Shown here in pieces: positions 34,424 to 42,826 of a DNA stretch of 64,000 bases. The first letter of the stretch is position 1. Each line of letters begins with the position of its first letter. The stretch covers positions 765,595-829,594 of the forward strand of contig JAWPMO010000001.1 in the NCBI GenBank assembly GCA_033344875.1, read 5' to 3'. Made by a program: the position numbers and the translations under genes. The DNA is from Ilumatobacteraceae bacterium (GTDB lineage Bacteria > Actinomycetota > Acidimicrobiia > Acidimicrobiales > Ilumatobacteraceae). Under the pieces are notes generated by a model. It saw nothing but the letters and a program-made list of their open reading frames with translations. It was not told the origin of the DNA and made no database searches.

Positions 34424-35472
34424 CACGAAGCCTGGTGACCGGAGGCAGTGGCTACTTCGGCTCGCTCCTGGTCGCTCGCCTCCTCGACGCCGGCCACGAC
34501 GTGCGCGTGCTCGACATCTCCGACGACACCGACCGCCGTGACGACGTCGACCTCGTGCTCGGCGACATCCGGGATCGTGCGGTGGTCGAACGGGCGGTGG
34601 TCGGCGTCGACACCGTGTTCCACAACGTGGCGCAGGTGCCGCTGGCGAGGGATCAGCACCTCCTGCGGTCCGTCAACGTCGACGGCACCCGGATCCTCCT
34701 CGAGTCGGCGCGCGACGCCGGCGTCGGCAAGGTGGTCCACACGTCGTCGAGCGCGGTGTTCGGGGTGCCCGACGTGAACCCGGTCCTCCCCACGACCGTG
34801 CCCAAGCCCGAGGAGGCCTACGGGCACGCCAAGCTCGCTGCCGAATGGGCCTGCCTCGATGCGGCGCGCGACGGGCTCGACGTCTCGATCGTCCGGCCGC
34901 GGACGATCCTCGGCCACGGCCGGCTCGGCATCTTCGGCATCCTGTTCGACTGGATCGCCGACGGCGCCGACCCGATCGTGCTTGGAGACGGCTCGAATCG
35001 GTACCAGTTCGTCCACGCCGACGACCTCGCCGACGCCTGCATCGCTGCGGGTCTCGTCGCCGGGCCCGGCGTGTTCAACATCGGCACCGACCGGTTCGGC
35101 ACGATGTTCGAGACCCTCGACGCGCTCTGCCGTCACGCCGACACCGGGGCTCGGGTTCGACGTGTGCCCGCCGGTCCCGCCGGGCTCGCGATGCACCTCA
35201 CCGCGCGACTCGGGGTGACCCCGTTCGCGCCGTACCACTGGCTCATGTACGCCAAGTCGATGTGGTTCGACCTGGAGCATGCGCGCGCCGGGCTCGACTG
35301 GGAGCCACGATGGTCGACCGATGACATGTTCGCTCAGAGCTACGACTGGTTCGTGGCCAACCGGTCGGCCACACACGACGCCGGGGCCAGCCATCACCGT
35401 CGGTCCGCTCGACAGGGTGTGCTCGGCGTGATCAAGCACGCGACCCGAGTGCTGCCGCGGGCCGGAGCATGA
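34420..35472 (+). CDS. NAD-dependent epimerase/dehydratase-like protein (second of two)
   Basis: 350 aa, GTG start. RSLVTGGSGYFGSLLVARLLDAGHDVRVLD is the Rossmann entry. VVHTSSSAVFGVPD, EAYGHAKLAAEWACLD (Y-x3-K) and VRPRTILGHGRLGIFG complete the extended SDR pattern. The C-terminal third (LTARLGVTPFAPYHWLMYAKSMWFDLEHARAGLDWEPRW) is like sterol C4-decarboxylase or 3-beta-HSD-type members. It is related to the preceding gene only at superfamily level. Paired SDRs in an envelope cluster suggest consecutive steps in making a modified sugar or lipid. Confidence 0.82.
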   Translation: MTRSLVTGGSGYFGSLLVARLLDAGHDVRVLDISDDTDRRDDVDLVLGDIRDRAVVERAVVGVDTVFHNVAQVPLARDQHLLRSVNVDGTRILLESARDAGVGKVVHTSSSAVFGVPDVNPVLPTTVPKPEEAYGHAKLAAEWACLDAARDGLDVSIVRPRTILGHGRLGIFGILFDWIADGADPIVLGDGSNRYQFVHADDLADACIAAGLVAGPGVFNIGTDRFGTMFETLDALCRHADTGARVRRVPAGPAGLAMHLTARLGVTPFAPYHWLMYAKSMWFDLEHARAGLDWEPRWSTDDMFAQSYDWFVANRSATHDAGASHHRRSARQGVLGVIKHATRVLPRAGA

Positions 35473-36716
35473 GCGTGACCGACGACCTCGAGGTCGCCTC
35501 CCCCCTGCGTCGGATGACGGGCACCACGTGGTGGCGCCTGCTGCGTCACACGCTCCCGATCTACATCCTGTCGCGGTGCTGTGTGCTCGCCGGCGCTTCG
35601 GTCGTCGCGGCCGAACTGCGCGTCGACGCCAACCTGGCCGACGAGCGAAACCTCCCCATCGCGGACCCACATGGGACGACCAACGCCGGGAGCGCGATCC
35701 GACCGATCCTCGACGTGCTGACGTCGTGGGACGGGCTCTGGTACATGGACATCGTGCGCAACGGCTATCCACGTACGATCCCGCCCGACGTCACGTACTT
35801 CGTCGACGAGGCCCGCGCCGCGTTCTTCCCGCTGTTCCCCCTCGTCGGTCGGGCGTTCGACCGCGTGCTCCCCGGTGGCGACTCGTTGGCCGTGCTCGTC
35901 CTGAACATGCTGCTCGGCCTGATCGCCGTCGTCCTGTTCGCCCTGATCGCCGAACACCTGTACGGCGAGCGAGTCGGCCGCACCACGGCGACGCTCGCCG
36001 CGCTCTTCCCGGGCAGTTTCGTGCTCTCGTTCGCCTACAGCGAGGCGCTGATGCTCGCCCTCGCCGCCGGCTGCCTGCTGATGCTGCTGTACCAGGAGTG
36101 GACGGCTGCGGGCGTGCTCGCTGCGCTCGCCACCGCCACGCGACCGAACGGGCTCGCCCTGGTGGTCGCGTGCCTCGTCGCTGCCGGGTTCGCCATCCAC
36201 GAGCGCCGCGACTGGAGCTCGCTGACCGCCGTCCTGCTCGCACCGGTCGGATTCATCACGTTCCAGGTCTGGCTCGGACAGCACACGGGCGAACCCGGCG
36301 CCTGGTTCCGGGTCCAGCGCGAAGCGTGGGACGAGGGGGCCAGCTTCGGGTGGACCGCGATCAGGAACACCGTCGAGGCGATCTGGCAGCCGATGACCTC
36401 ACCGACCGACACGATCACCGCGCTCAGCTTCCTGGCCACGATCGTCCTGGTCGTCCTGGCATGGAAGGCGAAACTGCCGTGGGTGCTCCACGCCTATTCC
36501 TGGGCGATCATCGTGTTGATGCTCGTTCCCGCCACGGTGACGGCGCGACCTCGTTTCGTGTTCACCGCCTTCCCGCTCCTGATCGGCGCCGCCAAGTGGT
36601 ACGACGAGCATCGCCGCGACCGTGACGAGACCCTGTGGCCCATGACCATGGCCGCGTGCGGCGCCGGCCTCGCCGCACTCACCGGGCTCTACGGATCGTT
36701 CGGCGCGATCCCGTGA
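35469..36716 (+). CDS. PIG-V-like mannosyltransferase (GT-C membrane protein)
   Basis: 415 aa, mostly transmembrane. LTSWDGLWYMDIVRNGYP is the PIG-V/GPI-mannosyltransferase-II signature (W-D-x2-W-Y), followed by AAFFPLFPLVGRAFDRVLP and the helix LFPGSFVLSFAYSEALMLALAAGCLL. The family uses polyprenyl-phospho-mannose as donor on the outer face of the membrane. A mannosyl-phosphopolyprenol synthase-like gene at 46.3 kb could supply it. The gene is linked by 4-nt overlaps on both sides. Confidence 0.8.
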   Translation: MSVTDDLEVASPLRRMTGTTWWRLLRHTLPIYILSRCCVLAGASVVAAELRVDANLADERNLPIADPHGTTNAGSAIRPILDVLTSWDGLWYMDIVRNGYPRTIPPDVTYFVDEARAAFFPLFPLVGRAFDRVLPGGDSLAVLVLNMLLGLIAVVLFALIAEHLYGERVGRTTATLAALFPGSFVLSFAYSEALMLALAAGCLLMLLYQEWTAAGVLAALATATRPNGLALVVACLVAAGFAIHERRDWSSLTAVLLAPVGFITFQVWLGQHTGEPGAWFRVQREAWDEGASFGWTAIRNTVEAIWQPMTSPTDTITALSFLATIVLVVLAWKAKLPWVLHAYSWAIIVLMLVPATVTARPRFVFTAFPLLIGAAKWYDEHRRDRDETLWPMTMAACGAGLAALTGLYGSFGAIP

Positions 36717-39700
36717 CCGAGGCGCGAGCCGCCTGGTACGCGCGCCCCCCGGCTCGCACCGCCGCCGTCCTCGCCCTGCTCGCGTATCTCCCCTCGCTCA
36801 CCGCTGCGCCCGGCCGCATGCCGAGCGACAGCAAGCTCTACCTGTATCTCGATCCCGGCCGCTTCCTGGCCGACGCCGCGTCGACGTTCGACGGTCGGCA
36901 GTTCGCCGGTTGGGTGCCGCACCAACACGTCGCCTACCTCTGGCCGAGCGGCCCGTGGTTCTGGTTCTTCGAGACGATCGGTGTACCCGACTGGATCGCC
37001 CACCGGCTCTGGATCGGTTCGATCATGCTCGCCGCCGGCCTGGGTGTGCGATGGTGCGGCCGACTGCTCGGCGTCGGCCCGATGGCCGCCTTCGCGGCGG
37101 CGATCGCCTACCAGTTGTCGGTGTACGTGTTGCCGTACGTGTCGCGGACCTCGGTGATGCTGCTCCCATGGGCCGGTCTCGGTTGGATCGTCGCGTTCAC
37201 GATTCGAGCGACGCGGCAGCGCGGCTGGGCCGACCCCGCGGCGGTCGCGCTGGTCGTGTTGACGGTCGGCGCGGTCAATGCCACCGCGCTCGCCATGATC
37301 ATCCCCGCGCCCGCATGGTGGCTCGTCCACGCCGCCTGGAGGCGGTCGATCGCCTGGCGGGACGCCGCCCTGGTCGCCACGCGGGTCGGCGTACTCTCGC
37401 TCGCCGTGTCGCTCTGGTGGATCGCGATGCTGCTGATCCAGGGCCGGTACGGGACCGACGTCCTGCCCTACTCCGAGTCGCTCGCGGACGTGTCGCTGAC
37501 CGCCACGTCCGCGGAGACGTGGCGCGGTCTCGGCTACTGGCTGTTCTACGTGCGCGACCCGTTCTCGGCCACCACCACCGAGTCGTTGCGCTACCTGTCG
37601 TCGACCGTTTCGATCGCCCTGAGCTATGCGCTGCCGCTGTTGGCCCTCGCCGCGCTCACCTGGTGTCGCTGGGCCCACCGTCGCTACGTCGCCGGCCTGA
37701 TCGGGATCGGTCTCGTGCTCGCCGTCGGGGTGCACCCGATCGGCGACCGGTCGCCCCTGATGCGGGTCTTCGCCGGTGACGACGACGGCGGTTTGGCGCT
37801 CGCCCTGCGGAGCAGTACCCGTGCGCTCCCGGTGATGATGCTCGGGGTGGCGCTCGCGCTCGCGATGGTGGTCGAGGCCGGTCGGACATCGACGCCGGTC
37901 CCCCGGTTCGACCTCCGGGCGTCGTCTGCACTCGGTGTCACGGTGGCGCTGGTCGCGGTCCTCAACCTGCCGTCACTGTGGACCGGGGCGTTCGTCGATC
38001 CGGCGCTCGAACGCGACCAGGACCCGCCCCCGTCATGGCTCGAAGCCGCCGCCGCGCTCGATGCATCCGGCGACGACGGTCGCGTCCTCCAGCTCCCGGG
38101 TGTCGAGTTCGGTGCCTACCGATGGGGGTACACCGTCGATCAGCCGCTGCCCGGACTGACCGACAAGCCACTCGTCACCCGCGATCTGCTGCCCCTGGGG
38201 TCCGGCCCGGCGATGGATCTGCTCTATGCGTTCGACGACCGGGTGCAGGACGGGGTGCTCGAACCCTCAGCGGTGGCACCGATCGCACGGTTGCTGGGGG
38301 CCGACACGATCTGGCTGACGAACGACCTGGCCGCCGAGCGCTTCCGCACCGCCCGTCCCGGGGTCGTTCGCGACCTGGTGACCGGGGCTCCCGGCATCGG
38401 CGACCCGGTCGGGTACGGCGAGCTCTCGTTGCACCGCCCGGAGACGCCGATGGCCGACGGGCGAGCGCTCGCCGATGCTCGGGTCGGAGATCCGTCGCCC
38501 GACGTCGAACTCGTCGCGGTCGAGCAGCCGGGTCGGGTCGTCCGAGCGGCCGCCGACGTGCTCGTCGTGTCGGGGTCGGGCGACGGCCTCGTCGACGCGG
38601 CGGGTGCCGGCCTGCTCGACGGCACCGACGTGGCGATCCGGTACTCCGCCGATCTCGACGCGGGTCGTGACGGAGCCGTCGAGCGAGCCGTCGGTGTCAT
38701 CGTCACCGACTCCAACCGCGACCGGGCACGCCACTGGCGCAGTTCACAGGACACCACCGGCTTCACCGAGACGGGCGGGCCGGATCAGGACGTCCTCACC
38801 TCGGTCGCCGCCGACGCCCGGCTCGACGTGTTCCACCCGACCGACCCGGCGACCCAGACCATCGCCGAACAGCGCGGCCCGGTCGTGGCGACCGCGAGCG
38901 CCTACGGCGAACCGTTCGCGTACCTGCCCGAGCACCGCCCCTTCATGGCGGTCGACGGCGACCCCGACACGGCATGGCTGGTCGGGGAACACGGCGACCC
39001 GATCGGTGCGACGATCCGCCTGGACTTCGAGCGACCGACCGACCGGCTCGTGCTCCACCAACCGCCGCAGCCGGACGACCGACACATCACGCAGGTCGTC
39101 TATCGCACCGCTGGTGGCGCCGACGGTGGCTCAGGCGGCGGCAGCTTCACGCTCGACGAGGCCTCGTGGAACGGGGCCGGCAACGTGTTGCAGCTCGACG
39201 CGCCGGTCGATGCGATCGACCTGACGATCGTCGCGGTGGCGGGCGGCACGCCGTTCACGGCATCGGCCGTCGCACCGGTCGGGTTCACCGAGATCGACAC
39301 CGGTGCCGGACCGGCGACCGAGGTCGTCCGGCCGCCGATCGACGCACTCGGCGCGGTCGCCGCGGAGACGCCCCTGGCGCACGTGCTGACCCGGCTCAGG
39401 GTCGACCCGATGGACCGCTGGCGCGACGATCCCGAACCCGTGCTCGTCCGCGAGATCGAGCTGCCGACGCCTCGCGACATGACGGTCGAACTGAGCGCCC
39501 GGATCGACGCCCGTGCCACCGACGCCGAACTCGCGTCGCTGTTCGGGTGGCCGGCGGTGGCGTCGACCCGCCTGACCGGTTCGCCCCGCAACGCCGGCGT
39601 CTCCGCGCTCGACGACGACGACACGACCGCGTGGATCACCGCGTTCGGGGCGGCGCGTGGCGCCGTCCTGGCCACCACGACCTCCGAGCCGGTCTCGTCG

Positions 39701-40966
39701 GTCACCGTTCGCCAGCCCGTGTCCGGCTTCAGCCGGGTCACGTCCCTCGTCATCCGAGCGGGCGACGAGGAGCGCACCGTGCAACTCGACCCCGACGCCG
39801 CCGGATCGTCGACGGTGCCGGTCGATCCGCCACTCCCCGCCGGGGCGCTCGAGTTCGTGCTGGCCGAGATCGACGAAGAGCAGACGATCGACCGGCGATT
39901 CGGCGACCCGCTCGTCCTGCCGGCGGCGATCCTCGACCTGCGCTACGACGGTCGCCCAGCGACCGAACCGGTCGCCGCGTCGTCGGTCGATGTGCCGTGC
40001 GCCACCGTGGCGCGGATCGACGGTGTCGATCTCACGGCCTCGATCCGGGTCGTCGATGCCGGTTGGCTCGACGGAGCACCGATCGAGGTCGAAGCCTGTG
40101 ACCCGTCGGTGAGCCTGGCCGCCGGGCACCACCTGATCGAAGGCACCGCAGGCGCACTGCCGGTCACCCTCGACCGGGTCGTGCTCGACGACGGTGTCGC
40201 CTCGGCGCTTCGTGACGCCGCACCGGCACCGCCGGTCGAGGTCGTCGCCGACGGCCGGTTCGACCGGACGGTCGAGGTCGGGCCCTGCCCGGACGGCTGC
40301 TGGCTCGTGATCGGCGAAGGCGTGAACGAGGCATGGACGGCAACGGCGGCGGGCCTCGACCTCGGTCCCCCGGTCACCGTCGACGGCGGCTTCAACGGCT
40401 GGTGGGTCGCTCCGAGGGACGGCATCACGACGGTCGAGGTGCGTTGGACGGCGCAGGGCACGCTCGTGTGGGCACTCGTGGTCTCGCTGCTCGGCACGGC
40501 CGGCGCGATCGCGCTGATCGCTCGTGCCCGGCTCCGACGCGACGACGACATCGGGATCCCCGACACGGCGACGCCGCCGGGCTGGTCGTGGGGTCCGTCC
40601 GCTCCGGTGGCACGGCACCGAGCCGTGATGATCGCCGCGACGTGGACGCTGGCCGGAGGGCTGCTCATCGGCCCGCAATGGGCCCTGTGCGGGCTCGTGG
40701 GCGGCGCAGCGGTCGTGATCGTCCGTCGGCACCGCCTGGTCGAGCTGACGGCGTTGGCGAGCCTCCTGGTCGTCGCCGCGATCGTGGTGCTCCGGGAGCG
40801 GCGTTCGGCGCCCCCGCCCAACGGGGCATGGCCCGGAACGTTCGAGTCGGTGCACGGCCTCGGCATGTTCGCCATCGCCTGTGTGATCGTCGCCGCGCTG
40901 GTGGCCGACGACACCGAGCCGGCGGCCGCACCGCCGGGCCGGCCGGACAACACCACCGACGGGTGA
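36713..40966 (+). CDS. AftD-like alpha-(1->3)-arabinofuranosyltransferase family protein (very large GT-C)
   Basis: 1417 aa from a GTG at 36713 that overlaps the previous stop. Residues 1-440 hold about 11 membrane helices with GT-C features (MPSDSKLYLYLDPGRFLAD; VSRTSVMLLPWAGLGW). The long extracytoplasmic region contains at least two discoidin/F5-8C-like modules: FMAVDGDPDTAWLVGEHGDP…IRLDFERPTDRLVLHQ, and ALDDDDTTAWITAF with VSSVTVRQPVSGFSRV. The C-terminus has further helices (TLVWALVVSLLGTAGAIALIA). This is the architecture and length of mycobacterial AftD (about 1400 aa), which uses decaprenyl-phospho-arabinose. The DprE1/DprE2 genes that make that donor lie 10 kb away. Activity is inferred from architecture. 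Confidence 0.75.
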   Translation: MTEARAAWYARPPARTAAVLALLAYLPSLTAAPGRMPSDSKLYLYLDPGRFLADAASTFDGRQFAGWVPHQHVAYLWPSGPWFWFFETIGVPDWIAHRLWIGSIMLAAGLGVRWCGRLLGVGPMAAFAAAIAYQLSVYVLPYVSRTSVMLLPWAGLGWIVAFTIRATRQRGWADPAAVALVVLTVGAVNATALAMIIPAPAWWLVHAAWRRSIAWRDAALVATRVGVLSLAVSLWWIAMLLIQGRYGTDVLPYSESLADVSLTATSAETWRGLGYWLFYVRDPFSATTTESLRYLSSTVSIALSYALPLLALAALTWCRWAHRRYVAGLIGIGLVLAVGVHPIGDRSPLMRVFAGDDDGGLALALRSSTRALPVMMLGVALALAMVVEAGRTSTPVPRFDLRASSALGVTVALVAVLNLPSLWTGAFVDPALERDQDPPPSWLEAAAALDASGDDGRVLQLPGVEFGAYRWGYTVDQPLPGLTDKPLVTRDLLPLGSGPAMDLLYAFDDRVQDGVLEPSAVAPIARLLGADTIWLTNDLAAERFRTARPGVVRDLVTGAPGIGDPVGYGELSLHRPETPMADGRALADARVGDPSPDVELVAVEQPGRVVRAAADVLVVSGSGDGLVDAAGAGLLDGTDVAIRYSADLDAGRDGAVERAVGVIVTDSNRDRARHWRSSQDTTGFTETGGPDQDVLTSVAADARLDVFHPTDPATQTIAEQRGPVVATASAYGEPFAYLPEHRPFMAVDGDPDTAWLVGEHGDPIGATIRLDFERPTDRLVLHQPPQPDDRHITQVVYRTAGGADGGSGGGSFTLDEASWNGAGNVLQLDAPVDAIDLTIVAVAGGTPFTASAVAPVGFTEIDTGAGPATEVVRPPIDALGAVAAETPLAHVLTRLRVDPMDRWRDDPEPVLVREIELPTPRDMTVELSARIDARATDAELASLFGWPAVASTRLTGSPRNAGVSALDDDDTTAWITAFGAARGAVLATTTSEPVSSVTVRQPVSGFSRVTSLVIRAGDEERTVQLDPDAAGSSTVPVDPPLPAGALEFVLAEIDEEQTIDRRFGDPLVLPAAILDLRYDGRPATEPVAASSVDVPCATVARIDGVDLTASIRVVDAGWLDGAPIEVEACDPSVSLAAGHHLIEGTAGALPVTLDRVVLDDGVASALRDAAPAPPVEVVADGRFDRTVEVGPCPDGCWLVIGEGVNEAWTATAAGLDLGPPVTVDGGFNGWWVAPRDGITTVEVRWTAQGTLVWALVVSLLGTAGAIALIARARLRRDDDIGIPDTATPPGWSWGPSAPVARHRAVMIAATWTLAGGLLIGPQWALCGLVGGAAVVIVRRHRLVELTALASLLVVAAIVVLRERRSAPPPNGAWPGTFESVHGLGMFAIACVIVAALVADDTEPAAAPPGRPDNTTDG

Positions 40967-40988
40967 CGGTTCACTACCCTCGGCCCCG

Positions 40989-42818
40989 ATGATGGATCTG
41001 ATCCGGCGTCGGCCGGTACGCGTCGGCGCCGCCGTGGCGGTGCTCCCCCTCGTCGTCGCGCTCGTCGCGCTGCTGTGGCGACCGTGGTTCCCGGTGCTCG
41101 ATCTCGCGATGACCGAATTCCGGGTTCGTGACGTCGGCGGACGGTTCACCCCCCGCATCGGCCTCCCGGGCCGGATCGGCGAGTTTCCCGACCAGGGCAG
41201 CCACCCCGGCCCCTGGTCGTTCTATCTCGTCGCGCCGTTCTACCGATTGGCCGGTGCATCCGCCTGGGGTCTGCAGTTCGGCAGCGTCGTCGTCAACAGC
41301 GCTGCGTTCGTCGGCGTGGTCGCGATCGGGCGTCGCACCGGCGGGGCCGTCGGAGCTCTGGCCATGGCCGCGGTCGCGGCGGTGGCGATCCGGGGGTTCG
41401 GGCTCAACGTGCTCACGCACCCGTGGAACCCCTACTTCCCGCTCGCACTCTGGCTCCTGCTGCTCGTCGCCGCGTGGGCGGTCCTCGCCGGCGATCACCG
41501 GCTCGCCGTGGTCGTCGCGTTCTGCGGTTCGATCGCAACGCAGACACACGTGCCGTACCTCCTGTCGTGCGTGTTGGTGAGCCTGCTCGTGCTGGCGAGC
41601 CTGCTGCGGACGTGGCTGATGTCGAGCGGCGATGAGCTGGCGGCGGTGCGGAACTCGACACTGCTCGCGCTCGGTGTGACCGTGCTGCTGTGGCTGCCGC
41701 CGCTCGTCGAGCAGCTCCGTCGCGATCCCGGCAACATGACGATGCTCTGGCGACACTTCACCGGCGAACCCGACGAGCCGATGGTGTCGGTCGCCACGGC
41801 GGTCGAGGTGTTCCTCCGTCACCTCGACGTGTTCGGGGCCGGCTGGTCGTTGTTGACCAGCACCGACGGGTTCGTGGTGCGGTCGAGCGTGCCCGTCGAG
41901 TCGGCCGGAACCGGCTCGGTCATCGTCGGATTCCTCGTGCTGTTCGTCTGGATCGTCGCCGCGCTGACGGCGTTCAAGATGCGGGTCGACGTGCTGAACG
42001 CGCTCAACCTCGTCCTCGCCGTCGCGCTCGGTGCCGGGCTCGTGTCGATGACCCGGATCCTCGGCAAGGTGTGGTTCTACCTGACGCTCTGGGCGTGGAT
42101 GACGCTGCTGCTGGTCGTCGTCTCGGTGTTGTGGACCGCGGTCGAGTTCGTGCGTCGTCGGGCCGAGCTGCCCGACGAGTGGCTTCGGGCTGCCGCTGTC
42201 ACGACCCTCGTGGGCTCGACCGTGCTCTCCCTGGGCGCGGTCGCCGTGCAGGAAGTGCCGGAGCGGACCCAGTCGGAGGGGCTCCGTGCGATCGTCGCGC
42301 CGACCGTCGAGGCGATCGACGATGGCCTCGGTGCCGCCGTCGGTCGGGACGGGACGTACCTCGTGACCTGGCAGGATGCGATGTACATCGGCTCGCAGGG
42401 CTACGGCCTGGTCAACGAACTGGAGCGCCGGGGCATCGACGCCGGCGTCCGCGATCCGTGGCGGGTGCCGGTGACGCCCCACCGGGTGCTCCCGCCCGGC
42501 ACGATCGACGCCGAGCTGCATCTCGTCTCCGGCCCGTACATCGACGAATGGCGAGAGCGAGCGGGGTACGTCGAAGTGATCGCGGTCGACCTGCGCACCG
42601 ACGACGAACACGACCGTTTCGACGAGTTGCGGGAGCGGGTCGGGGTGCGGCTCGAACAGCTCGGCCGAACCGATCTCGTCGAGGTCGTCGACCGCAACCT
42701 GTTCGGGGCGTCGCTCGATCCGGACCTGCCCCGCGACGTCGTCGACGACCTCTCCGAGATGCTGCTGCTCGGTGCGCCGCTCGCCGTGTTCATCGCGCCG
42801 GCGGGCACCACCGGTTGA
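40989..42818 (+). CDS. Polytopic membrane protein, GT-C glycosyltransferase-like (copy 1)
   Basis: 609 aa with about ten membrane helices and a soluble C-terminal third (from about residue 440). An early luminal loop (EFRVRDVGGRFTPRIGLPGR…DQGSHPGPWSFYLVAPFYRL) and the pairs LTHPWNPYFPL and IATQTHVPYLL resemble conserved loops of arabinosyl or mannosyl GT-C transferases. Two adjacent ATGs start the gene; I took the first. The gene converges with a distant relative at 42827-44779 that shares the same loop order. The donor and acceptor are unknown. Confidence 0.65.
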   Translation: MMDLIRRRPVRVGAAVAVLPLVVALVALLWRPWFPVLDLAMTEFRVRDVGGRFTPRIGLPGRIGEFPDQGSHPGPWSFYLVAPFYRLAGASAWGLQFGSVVVNSAAFVGVVAIGRRTGGAVGALAMAAVAAVAIRGFGLNVLTHPWNPYFPLALWLLLLVAAWAVLAGDHRLAVVVAFCGSIATQTHVPYLLSCVLVSLLVLASLLRTWLMSSGDELAAVRNSTLLALGVTVLLWLPPLVEQLRRDPGNMTMLWRHFTGEPDEPMVSVATAVEVFLRHLDVFGAGWSLLTSTDGFVVRSSVPVESAGTGSVIVGFLVLFVWIVAALTAFKMRVDVLNALNLVLAVALGAGLVSMTRILGKVWFYLTLWAWMTLLLVVVSVLWTAVEFVRRRAELPDEWLRAAAVTTLVGSTVLSLGAVAVQEVPERTQSEGLRAIVAPTVEAIDDGLGAAVGRDGTYLVTWQDAMYIGSQGYGLVNELERRGIDAGVRDPWRVPVTPHRVLPPGTIDAELHLVSGPYIDEWRERAGYVEVIAVDLRTDDEHDRFDELRERVGVRLEQLGRTDLVEVVDRNLFGASLDPDLPRDVVDDLSEMLLLGAPLAVFIAPAGTTG

Positions 42819-42826
42819 CGGTCTGG

